Assembly (NCBI GenBank): GCA_022266195.1
Contig: WHVY01000001.1
Location: 806,001 to 870,000, forward strand
Direction: 5' to 3'
From: Tetranychus cinnabarinus
Lineage: Eukaryota > Arthropoda > Arachnida > Trombidiformes > Tetranychidae
Length of the DNA stretch: 64,000 nucleotides
The position numbers and the translations under genes are program-made. The notes under the pieces are model-generated. The model was not told the DNA's origin, made no database searches, and saw nothing but the letters and a program-made list of their open reading frames with translations. Position 1 is the first letter of the stretch. Every line of letters starts with the position of its first letter. Positions 27,346 through 34,831 of this stretch are shown here, piece after piece.

Positions 27346-28285
27346 AGGGTTCTAAAAGGACCAAGATTGATGATGAGGAGATGAAGACGATGATTTTTTC
27401 CCTCTAAGATGAGTCTTGTGGATAGAGTATCTTAAGACATGAAGTAAGACAATGAAGAAAGAGAAGCAAACCAAATTAATGGTCCTGTTTGTTTACGAGT
27501 TCATTGAAAATTGACTCCTGTCAACCATATGAGAGTTGGTATATTTACATCTCACTGTGCAGTCAAGAAACATGAAGGAAAAGAGGACACACGTTCGCGT
27601 GTCTACCTCACCAATGTCTTTCAACCTCTGGCTCGTGTCACAGGAAAGTTAACGAATTACATTGACTCAGCAATCAAGTGAGGACTTCTAACAATAACAA
27701 ACAAGAGACCTGAATGTCTTGAAGGAAGGGGAAAGTCTAAGAGTATCAATAGAATAAACTCAAGTTGAGTGAAACTAAATTGACCGAACCAGGACCAGAT
27801 CTCTAAACATTTAGCTCATAAGCAACATTCATGATTTGCAAACTTGCAGCTAAAAAATCTCATCACAACTTGAACATCTTTGAGTCTGGTAAAGCCTAAA
27901 ATCTGTGAGTTTAATTATCAAATATTAGTATCAAGGAAAAATACTCGTGTCTAATATTTACTTTTTTTACAGATCATCTTTACCTATCCAGTAATTCAAA
28001 GAGCAAACTCGTTATTTATCTTCTTGGTAAATCAAATGACTGCAAATCAAGAGCAAAAAACTGTTGAAACTATTCATTCTTCCTGGTGATTTTAACACAA
28101 TTGAATATGCATTTCGACTGAAATTCAAAGCTAACAACTTGATCTTATGAAAATAACAAATTGCAAAAACTTTGAATGAGCTCCTTGCCCCACTTGCCAA
28201 ATTCAAGTCGAAAATGCATTAATGTATTGGAATGCGAAAAAAGCTGAAAAATTGAAGAAGCAACAAAATTGCAATCAATAATCAA
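27346..28285. other. non-coding spacer upstream of the exon at 26.6 kb
   Basis: No gene is supported. It corresponds in position to about 43841-44900 in the second duplicate but has diverged beyond alignment by eye. Confidence 0.4.
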
Positions 28286-28289
28286 TTAG

Positions 28290-28295
28290 TTTATT
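28290..28295 (-). terminator. polyadenylation signal of NPC2-like copy A
   Basis: AATAAA on the minus strand, about 40 bases past the stop codon. The paralog has the same signal at a similar distance. Confidence 0.6.
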
Positions 28296-28334
28296 AGGAA
28301 GACATTGGAACCGCAGTTTCATGAAATGCATAAT

Positions 28335-29006
28335 TTATGCTGCAATAACGGTAATAGGAGTTTCACCACAAACAAGTAAAGTGGATCCATCATTGCTGAG
28401 CAAACGGAATCGGAATACAGTATCAATCTAAAGAAAGGAGCAAAAGGCAATTATTAATAGCAATAAAACCAAATGAGAACCTGATTGATGGTTAACTAAC
28501 CGATTGAGGAAAGTCGATAACCTCCAAACTAATGCCGTATGGATAGACCACATCAACTTCAAGAGGACAGTTGAAGTATTTACATCCATCAGTATCAATA
28601 CCAGGATATTGAATCCAAGTATTACCAATTCTAGCTTCGGCGGTTAACAGAGGACTGGAAGCAGCAATGCCTAATGATGAATAACATGAAATCATTGATC
28701 GATTAAATGTTTTTCTAATTATCAACAGATTTTATGTCACTTACTGCTAACGAATGAACCAGTTATGCTGACTACTCCTCCTGATTGAATGTTGCATGGA
28801 TCAGTGTCACAAGGCACGACATTAACATTGTAGATCTTTCCGTTTGGTGCTGTCAAAAAGCAATACAAAAACCAATTTTATGGCAAAAATAAAGTTTTTT
28901 GGGTTACACTTCGAAAGTTAATCAACTTACAGCAATTGGTGAAGGAAGTATTTCTTGCTTGAACATAAGCAATACACAAAGCAAAGATGGCGATGGTTCG
29001 GATCAT
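28335..29006 (-). CDS. NPC2-like secreted ML-domain protein, copy A
   Basis: Four exons joined on the minus strand: 29006-28931, 28849-28745, 28670-28501 and 28427-28335, all with GT-AG introns of 73-81 bases, give 147 residues. Residues 1-17 form a signal peptide with a hydrophobic core ending VQA. The mature protein has the ML (MD-2-related lipid recognition) cysteine pattern: FTNC, PCDTDPC, a CKYFNCP pair and a C-terminal LVCG. Six cysteines and about 130 mature residues are standard for NPC2 and mite group-2 allergen-type proteins, which are extracellular or lysosomal lipid/sterol-binding beta-sandwich proteins. The ligand is unknown. The start is fixed by the signal peptide and a TATA box about 100 bases upstream. 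Copy B at 44957-45646 has identical exon lengths. Confidence 0.9.
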
Positions 29007-29102
29007 TTTAGCTGTTTGATGTTAGAGTTGTGACTTGAAAAATTCAAAAATGGTCAATGTTGCAATGACTCGATGTCTGTGTCAATCGAAGAAATGATTC
29101 TC

Positions 29103-29110
29103 CTTTTATA
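29103..29110 (-). promoter_or_regulatory. TATA box of NPC2-like copy A
   Basis: TATAAAAG on the minus strand about 97 bases upstream of the ATG. It is conserved in sequence and spacing in the paralog at 45743-45750. Confidence 0.7.
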
Positions 29111-29381
29111 AGCAACTGTGTCTAACAGTAACATTACGGTCTTGATTGTGTGATCGCGTGAATTCCCCATGTTCAACTCAAATCTCACAAAACTTTTAAA
29201 TATAATCCATAAACATTACGATGCAATTTGATACAGTTTTTTATTGCTTGCTATTTCCTTAATTGTAACATCATCGCCAAGTAGATGACTAAATTTATTG
29301 AAACATGTTGTAATTTCGTACAATCAGAATATCTGAATGATTATAACATGAGATATTCCAGATTGAATGATACAGTTTGGC

Positions 29382-29385
29382 AGTA
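29382..29385. other. target-site duplication, left copy (AGTA)
   Basis: AGTA directly abuts the left LTR and recurs at 41456-41459 directly after the right LTR: a 4-bp duplication, within the 4-6 bp made by Ty3/gypsy integrases. Confidence 0.85.
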
Positions 29386-29939
29386 TGTTAGGGTTTAGGG
29401 TTCGTGACAGAACCACAAGCGATAAACTTATCGAATGTGTACCGAGATCGAGGGATGATCAGACAAGGCTTAAAGCTTTGTCTGTAGTTTATTTAGCGTA
29501 CACTTCACTAACAACACAAATTAAGAATAAACAATTTAACTTCAGGTTAGAACTTAGAGAGAGCACTTTAATCAGCTTGTAATTAATTGAATCAAATTAG
29601 AAATTATAACATAAATAAGAGAGGTTTCTTCAGAGAATAAGGTTTTGGAACAAATAAGGAAAAGGAAATACTGATGTAAGGATTATAATGAGGTTCAACT
29701 GTGTTGGGCAAAGGAATGTGTAACTGGTAACAGTGACTGACTGACTAATTATTCAGTAGTGACTGGAGTAACAATGACTGAGGATAAGGAAGTAAGGATG
29801 AGTTTATATACAACTGTTTTCTGTGGAAAGATTAGTAATTGAGATCAGTAAGATTAAACTAGGTTTAAACAATGCATATTCATTGGTCATTGATATGATT
29901 AAAGGGGGAAATGATTAACTGATGTGTCGACCCCTTACA
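29386..29939 (-). repeat. 3' LTR (554 bp)
   Basis: In sense orientation it begins TGTAAGGGG and ends CCCTAACA, the canonical TG...CA. It carries a TATATAAA box at 29803-29810, an AATAAA at 29488-29493 and a family palindrome at 29461-29483. On reading, it is identical in length and sequence to 40902-41455. Confidence 0.95.
29461..29483. repeat. family palindrome, 3' LTR
   Basis: Arms AGACAAGGCTT and AAGCTTTGTCT around a single A: 11 pairs, one a G:T wobble. It lies about 80 bases from the LTR end, next to the AATAAA signal. Confidence 0.8.
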
Positions 29940-29952
29940 GAGCCCCCGGTTT
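29940..29952 (-). promoter_or_regulatory. polypurine tract
   Basis: Directly upstream of the 3' LTR, the sense strand reads AAACCGGGGGCTC and is followed by TGTAAGGGG. The position is right for the plus-strand primer. The tract is short and interrupted by pyrimidines, so the exact primer is uncertain. Confidence 0.6.
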
Positions 29953-29979
29953 AAGCTATCGTTAGACTCTTTGACGGGT

Positions 29980-32487
29980 CTAAAGATGCAAATGACGCGT
30001 AAAGTTAATCATTTCCAATCCGGTCAACTTATATGGAGGCTGTAATTCTCGTTCAGGAGTACCAGTAATGAAATGTTCAACAATGTACTTCTGTTGTTGC
30101 ATCGCCTCGAATCTTTCTTCTCGACTTGTGAATGGTTTGGTTTTATAAACTGCGGGCCAGTCTTTGACTAATTTCATAACTGCATGAAGTCGTCCTGCCA
30201 TGTTCCTATTCTTCGGGTAAAGATAGCATGAGAATCCGTGTCCTTTCGCCATCAATGGACCTCTGATCACCCTTTGATGAACTGCTTCAGCTCCTTCGAA
30301 ATCGAATAGGTAACACCATAATGTAAATGCGGCATCGACGAGTGGAGAATGATAATGCTTTTGTAGAATTGTATTAAACAAAATATATGAGCAGTATTTT
30401 AATCCGAGGCCATTGGCTTCAGAGTAGCAATTAAAATAAGAATTTATATCTAAAATCTTTGGTAGGATTTGGTAATAATCATCCATTGTGCAAAATAAGG
30501 CAGCAAAATCGACGGTTTGTCCACACACCACGATTCTGTCATATTGTTGAAATATTGTTAAAACTTCTCTTCTAACAGTTCGAAAGCCTTTGGCCTTCGA
30601 TACATCTTCTTGGTTTAATCCATGAAAAACTTTGTCCTGTTGCCAATTTACTATGGCTGCTGTATTGTGGCGTACGAATTCATGATAGATTACGGTTCCA
30701 GTTCCATCAATGATTGCGATCCAAATTGGAACATGGAAAATCTCGCCACTTTTCATCTTGATGCGAATCATCTCAGCATCCAATGCACAAACTTTGATTC
30801 CTCTATCCTTGAGTTTATTAACAGCATCTGTGATTCTGATAGAGTATTCATTTGGAGGTGCCATGTAACCAAGAACTTGTTTCTTCTTTTCATCTAATAG
30901 TTGCAGAACTTTAGCTCGATGTTGATTCCTTCTTCGAGCATTCCATTTCTCAGCATATTTATGACGATATCTGGCTTTAGTCAAACTTCTAATGTTTGTG
31001 AATTCATGAGTTTTCTTTCTCAATGATCTTGGACAAGCGAGTGGATTATATTTTATCAGCTTATCTGATGCATCTTGGCTTTGCAATGATGTTGATGAAG
31101 ATGTTGATGGTAAACTTGCGGTAAAGTTTGAAATTGCACTTGAAATTGAATCAGCGTTTCTTGTTGTTGAATTGGCGAGTGTTGAATTAACTGCTTGAGG
31201 TGAATTGTTAGATTGAAATGTTGAGCAAGTTGGTCGATTAATATTTTGAGTTGTGATTGTGGAAGTTGGTGCAGGTCTGGAAATATTATTTGTTGATGAT
31301 GAAGTTGCAGCTGTTATTGTTGATGTTACTGTTGATGATATTGTTGCTGTTGTTGTTGTTATTGTTGATGTTGCAACAGGTAATGATGTAGTTGTTGCAG
31401 GTGTAGATGAGCGGACTGCAAAAGGATTTGGTGCAAATATTTCAGCGAATGTCGGTACACCAGTTGAGGGCTTCATAAGCATAGGTGCAACACCTTGATT
31501 TCGCATTTTCTGCCTCTGTCTACGCTCTCGATTTCTAGCTGACTTTCCATAATTAGCTTTAAAATTTGCAGCTAATGCAGCAGCTTGTTCAATATCACGA
31601 GCAACTCTTGTAGGTGAATCGGATCCCCAAGGATCATCACTTTGTCCCGAAGCCATAGGCCTCGGTGACTTTGGTTCATTGTCAACAGCATCCCAAAGAT
31701 TCTTTGGGTCATTTTCAATTGATGATTGTGGAGTTGTCGATCTCTTCTCCGAAGGTTCATCTGGATGTTGATCTGCATTTCTTTTTGAAATCATTATTTC
31801 ATCAATTTCATCGAATTCGGCTGAATTCGGATCTTCCAATGTGACCTCCAATCTGCTAACCCACTGTGCCGTAGCTAATTTAGGTTGAGTTGTTGGTAGC
31901 ACAGGTTCATAAGGTCTTTCTTCCACCACTTGACCATTTTGTTTAAAAATTTCACCAATAAATGTTTGATCAAATTTAAACATATCACCTCTACATTCTT
32001 TTATATGCTGGATTGTTTCCATATATTTGCCATTGAAGAAGCATTGCGTTTTGTTGCATTTAATGATTCTTTGTTTAATTGCTGATTTTTCTTCTTCCAT
32101 CAACTCTTTTACCAAGGTTTTTTCTGTGCAGTTTACACAATTCAGGCAACCGAATTCTCTATTGAGCATTTTGTTGACAGGAATTTCGATCTTATTGCCA
32201 TTAAGATTGTTCTGTATCAGGACCAGGATATAGCAGCATGATTTGCAATAATATAATTTGCACGCTGAGCATCGAACTGGAAAATAAGGAATTTGACAGC
32301 ATAGCTGACAAACATCACGAGGCTGAGTTTCACCATTAACTAAAATAAATCCAGGCTCAGGTTTGATCTTTTCAATCTCGCTTGAAATCAGTTGTCGATC
32401 GATGGACTTTCTTTTTATCAAGATTTTCTCTTCTAGAAATGCGTAAAATGTCGATCGAGAACACTCTTTGCTTGGTTGCAATTCCAT
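29980..32487 (-). CDS. retrotransposon-borne zinc-finger and DEDDh 3'-5' exonuclease protein (ORF3)
   Basis: This 835-residue protein starts at ATG and ends 40 bases before the 3' LTR. Residues 60-120 hold a dense Cys array (C60, C63, C64, C73, C76, C81, C84, C85, C114, C117, C120), RING/FYVE-like but unassigned. C144, C149, H161 and C165 resemble a TRAF-type or C2HC finger. Residues about 340-470 are Ser/Thr-rich and probably disordered, followed by a basic stretch (about 490-525). Residues about 563-730 match the REXO/ISG20 class of DEDDh exonucleases: ALDAEM (D570, E572), D660 in motif II, and H713-x4-D718 in motif III, so all catalytic residues are present. The family trims RNA or DNA 3' ends. 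A role in element replication, RNA processing or escape from host degradation is inference. It is intronless and co-oriented with gag-pol. A family palindrome lies in frame at residues 630-636. Confidence 0.85.
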   Translation of the reverse strand: MELQPSKECSRSTFYAFLEEKILIKRKSIDRQLISSEIEKIKPEPGFILVNGETQPRDVCQLCCQIPYFPVRCSACKLYYCKSCCYILVLIQNNLNGNKIEIPVNKMLNREFGCLNCVNCTEKTLVKELMEEEKSAIKQRIIKCNKTQCFFNGKYMETIQHIKECRGDMFKFDQTFIGEIFKQNGQVVEERPYEPVLPTTQPKLATAQWVSRLEVTLEDPNSAEFDEIDEIMISKRNADQHPDEPSEKRSTTPQSSIENDPKNLWDAVDNEPKSPRPMASGQSDDPWGSDSPTRVARDIEQAAALAANFKANYGKSARNRERRQRQKMRNQGVAPMLMKPSTGVPTFAEIFAPNPFAVRSSTPATTTSLPVATSTITTTTATISSTVTSTITAATSSSTNNISRPAPTSTITTQNINRPTCSTFQSNNSPQAVNSTLANSTTRNADSISSAISNFTASLPSTSSSTSLQSQDASDKLIKYNPLACPRSLRKKTHEFTNIRSLTKARYRHKYAEKWNARRRNQHRAKVLQLLDEKKKQVLGYMAPPNEYSIRITDAVNKLKDRGIKVCALDAEMIRIKMKSGEIFHVPIWIAIIDGTGTVIYHEFVRHNTAAIVNWQQDKVFHGLNQEDVSKAKGFRTVRREVLTIFQQYDRIVVCGQTVDFAALFCTMDDYYQILPKILDINSYFNCYSEANGLGLKYCSYILFNTILQKHYHSPLVDAAFTLWCYLFDFEGAEAVHQRVIRGPLMAKGHGFSCYLYPKNRNMAGRLHAVMKLVKDWPAVYKTKPFTSREERFEAMQQQKYIVEHFITGTPERELQPPYKLTGLEMINFTRHLHL
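30580..30600. repeat. family palindrome inside the ORF3 exonuclease domain
   Basis: Sense-strand arms TCGAAGGCC and GGCTTTCGA around AAA: nine pairs with one G:T wobble. It encodes S-K-A-K-G-F-R in frame, in a loop between exonuclease motifs I and II. Confidence 0.85.
31692..31708. repeat. short perfect palindrome in ORF3, family membership doubtful
   Basis: Sense-strand arms CCCAAAG and CTTTGGG around AAT, seven pairs without the wobble typical of the family. It may be a chance hairpin or a decayed member. Confidence 0.4.
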
Positions 32488-32524
32488 ATTGATGATTCAG
32501 ATCAGGACAGAAGATGTGATATTA

Positions 32525-32553
32525 AATATTCAAAACTTAAAGTCTTGAGTATT
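32525..32553. repeat. family palindrome, spacer 2
   Basis: The sense-strand core is TCAAGACTT-T-AAGTTTTGA with one G:T wobble. The pairing extends outward to about 14 pairs, including a second wobble. Confidence 0.75.
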
Positions 32554-32588
32554 CCACAGCCAAAACTATAAGTCTTAGCTTTCGTGGA
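32553..32588. repeat. family palindrome, spacer 2, long interrupted stem
   Basis: Sense core AGCTAAGACT-TAT-AGTTTTGGCT, then a small bulge, then TCCAC paired with GTGGA. It abuts the palindrome at 32525-32553. Confidence 0.7.
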
Positions 32589-32642
32589 GTTGAGAAGAAT
32601 TGAAGATTTTAAAACAGGAATTGTTGAATTTGCACTTAATTG

Positions 32643-32670
32643 TATACTGAAACCTTTGGTCTCAAGTATA
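32643..32670. repeat. family palindrome, spacer 2
   Basis: Plus-strand arms TATACTGAAACC and GGTCTCAAGTATA around TTT; one bulged base and the usual single wobble. Confidence 0.75.
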
Positions 32671-32835
32671 ATTGTTAAAAGTTCACTACCAATGTTGATG
32701 ATTTAAAGTTGAAAATATAAAAACTGCTTCAGTTTAAACCGTAGAATCACTTGCACAAATAAGAAAGATTTAAAATTTTTCTTTTGATGGTTAGAGTTGA
32801 CCAATTTTTTCAAATCAATTTGAAGATTTGATTTA

Positions 32836-32860
32836 ATTACAAAGCCAAGGGCCTTGTAAT
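32836..32860. repeat. family palindrome, spacer 2
   Basis: Plus-strand arms ATTACAAAGCC and GGCCTTGTAAT around AAG: 11 pairs with one mismatch that becomes G:T on the sense strand. Confidence 0.8.
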
Positions 32861-33118
32861 AGCACAATTTAAAACTAATTGTAGTTAAAACTAAATTGAA
32901 ATTAAACTGAATTAAGAAATTAACTAAAATAATTGAATAAATCAATGTGGTTAAGACAATAAGGAAACGCTAACTGAGGATGAGCGGGAAAGTAAAAAGG
33001 AAATAGAATCAATTTAGAATAGAATTTTAAAGATTAGAAAAAGAAAGGGAAATAGAAACAATTAAGACTATTTGTTTTAGACATATTTTTGTCACTAGAG
33101 GGATTATTGTTTCTTCAT

Positions 33119-33141
33119 TTGAAAGGCCAAAGGCTTTTCAA
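33119..33141. repeat. family palindrome, spacer 2
   Basis: Plus-strand arms TTGAAAGGCC and GGCTTTTCAA around AAA: ten pairs, one G:T. Confidence 0.85.
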
Positions 33142-33338
33142 TTTTAACGGTTTTCTAATTAGGATTTTTGATTTCTATTTAAAATTAGTTAATTAGGATT
33201 TAGGATTTTTAAATACCTGATTTATCCGAACCTCTTTAGTGTAGCAATTTGCTGAAATTAAAATTAGGTTAGTACTCAGATCTGTTTAGGAAAGAATCAT
33301 TTATTTGAAATTATTTCAATTTTGAATTTGAGAAAAAT

Positions 33339-33363
33339 AATCCAAGACCTATGGTTTTGGATT
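33339..33363. repeat. family palindrome, spacer 2
   Basis: Plus-strand arms AATCCAAGACC and GGTTTTGGATT around TAT: 11 pairs, one G:T. Confidence 0.85.
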
Positions 33364-33383
33364 TAAATTTGAATTTAGAAATA

Positions 33384-33411
33384 GGATTCCAAGACCTATG
33401 GTTTTGGATCC
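33384..33411. repeat. family palindrome, spacer 2
   Basis: The same core and TAT loop as the neighbour at 33339, but the outer stem GGAT pairs with ATCC and one T is bulged. Confidence 0.8.
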
Positions 33412-33584
33412 ACAATTAAATTGAATTGAATTGAATTTGAACAATAATCAAGTGGAAATTATACAGAAACTAATAATAATAATAAGCTATCTTAGAAAAT
33501 TGAATTTTAAAGTGAAAATAAATAGTGAAATCAAATGGAATATTAAATCTGTTTTAGATCCTAGATTTTGAATTTAGGATTTTA

Positions 33585-33609
33585 GATTGAAGGCTTAAAG
33601 CTTTCAATC
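33585..33609. repeat. family palindrome at the ORF2 stop codon
   Basis: Plus-strand arms GATTGAAGGCTT and AAGCTTTCAATC around one A: 12 pairs with one G:T. It overlaps the last codons and stop of ORF2 (stop at 33604-33606). Confidence 0.85.
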
Positions 33610-34182
33610 ATCTTCTCCATCTAATCTCATGATTTCAACATAAGGTGAACCTAATTCATCCGATTCTTGTGATGGATGGTGAGTGAAATTTGGATCTTGT
33701 TCTGGTTGAAATTCTGGTGACTCAGGACTATCGGCGATTGACTCTTCTTTTTCATCTTCTTCTGCACTATCAGTGCAATCAAACATCTCCTGAGTCTTAA
33801 CTAAATCAATGAAGTTGTCATCTGTGATCTCCTCGAGATTTGGTCTAACGTATCCGTGACAAACGAGGTAACCAATTAGTGATTGGTCCAAAACCTTAGG
33901 TCTTGGACGTGGAGCTTCAGGAAATTCTGGTATGTTTTTCAACATTCTGACAGCAATATCAACAGGAATATTTTGTGTATTTTTCAGGACTGATTCCCGG
34001 ACTGCCAAGGTAAGTTTCAAATTATTAACAAATTCAGTTGTTCTACTTGTTAATTTTTCCAACTCCTCTATCATCACTTCCATCACCTTGATGTTAGTAT
34101 CTCGATTTTCATTTTCCAAAACAGCTTTAAGCCGTTGGTTCATGAAAGCTTTCAATTTATTTTCATTTGATGGACCAGCCAT
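33604..34182 (-). CDS. retrotransposon-borne orphan protein (ORF2)
   Basis: The first ATG in frame is at 34182 and gives 192 residues beginning MAGPSNEN; the open frame extends ten codons further upstream without another ATG. The N-terminal half is charged and probably helical, with heptad-like Leu/Val spacing (VMIEELEKLT and NNLKLTLAV), suggesting a coiled coil. The middle is Pro/Arg-rich, and the last 60 or so residues are strongly acidic and Ser/Pro/Glu-rich, probably disordered. There is no signal peptide, membrane segment or Cys cluster, so it is not an envelope protein. I recognise no family. It lies between gag-pol and ORF3 in the same orientation, so a role as a small accessory or nucleic-acid/protein adaptor is possible but unproven. 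A family palindrome lies in frame at 33886-33908. Confidence 0.65.
   Translation of the reverse strand: MAGPSNENKLKAFMNQRLKAVLENENRDTNIKVMEVMIEELEKLTSRTTEFVNNLKLTLAVRESVLKNTQNIPVDIAVRMLKNIPEFPEAPRPRPKVLDQSLIGYLVCHGYVRPNLEEITDDNFIDLVKTQEMFDCTDSAEEDEKEESIADSPESPEFQPEQDPNFTHHPSQESDELGSPYVEIMRLDGEDD
33886..33908. repeat. family palindrome inside ORF2
   Basis: Plus-strand arms GTCCAAAACC and GGTCTTGGAC around TTA: ten pairs with one mismatch that is G:T on the sense strand. It encodes P-R-P-K-V-L-D in frame. Confidence 0.8.
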
Positions 34183-34454
34183 TGTAGAATTCACAGGAAT
34201 AATTAATTTCAAATAATTAACACAGATTTAAATATAATTTCACTTGATGAGTTGAAAAAATTTCAAAAACTTTTTCATAGACTGATAGCTATTAATGATA
34301 ACTTAAAAATGGTAGAATAGAATTCAGTTGACTAATTATGAAACTAATCCTCACTGGCTCTCTCTAACGGTTTTGTTAAGGAATTAATCTTTTCTTTGTT
34401 TGTCACTTTTCTTTGTCTTAATTTATTCTTCTTTCTATTTACAGGTTTGGAGTG

Positions 34455-34491
34455 TTAATTAATCAAAAGGCTTTAAGCTTTTGGTAATTAA
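34455..34491. repeat. family palindrome, spacer 1, longest stem
   Basis: The core CAAAAGGCTT-T-AAGCTTTTG is extended by TTAATTA on both sides; there is a bulged G and small mismatches. About 16 pairs in all. Confidence 0.75.
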
Positions 34492-34493
34492 CT

Positions 34494-34514
34494 GACAAGA
34501 CTTTTAGTTTTGTC
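34494..34514. repeat. family palindrome, spacer 1
   Basis: Plus-strand arms GACAAGACT and AGTTTTGTC around TTT: nine pairs, one G:T. It starts two bases after the previous palindrome. Confidence 0.8.
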
Positions 34515-34662
34515 TTCCGGTGTTAATCAGCGAGAAAAGTGCCATACGGAAAAGTGTTATTTAATGGAATAAGGAATTCTGAAGTGAGGTGTTGTTTCGT
34601 AATGGATCTGAACTCTATGTGTTCCAAGGATTAATTTACCCAATGGATGTGTTATCAACAAT

Positions 34663-34683
34663 GGAAAGGCTCAAAGCTTTTCC
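34663..34683. repeat. family palindrome, spacer 1
   Basis: Plus-strand arms GGAAAGGCT and AGCTTTTCC around CAA: nine pairs, one G:T. Confidence 0.8.
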
Positions 34684-34831
34684 TTTTCTACTAATTTTCC
34701 TTCTTGATTATTTGCTTTGATAGATTCTTTATCTGAGTTTAGCAATGATTCTCTGAGTTTTAGTAAAATTGAGGTTAGATAATTTAAAATAGATTTTGAT
34801 TGAGTGAAAGGAATAAGGGAAGGTTAGGAAG

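Larger units (their letters stand above)
28286..29385. repeat. segmental duplication block 2, copy A (NPC2 gene and promoter)
   Basis: This block matches about 44900-45955: the whole NPC2-like gene with the same introns, its TATA region, and far-upstream sequence with shared landmarks GCTTGCTATTT, AATTGTAACATCA, AATCAGAATA and AATGATTAT. The LTR element has inserted immediately upstream, after position 29385. Confidence 0.8.
32488..33603 (-). other. non-coding spacer between ORF2 and ORF3, rich in palindromes
   Basis: 1,116 bases carry no supported frame but seven family palindromes (32525, 32553, 32643, 32836, 33119, 33339 and 33384). The sequence is AT-rich and otherwise featureless. ORF3 must be expressed across this gap by splicing, an internal promoter or internal initiation; I could not identify a convincing splice pair. 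Confidence 0.6.
34183..34831 (-). other. non-coding spacer between gag-pol and ORF2
   Basis: 649 bases without a supported frame, holding three family palindromes (34455, 34494, 34663) within about 230 bases. Confidence 0.6.

Noticed and set aside
29962..29983. Inverted repeat TTAGACTC/GGGTCTAA at the ORF3 stop
   Set aside because: It has a six-base loop and a different core from the family; kept out as a probable chance pairing.
31253..31498. Plus-strand Val/Asp-rich open frame
   Set aside because: It is the antisense reading of the Ser/Thr-rich linker of ORF3; the composition reflects the repeats.
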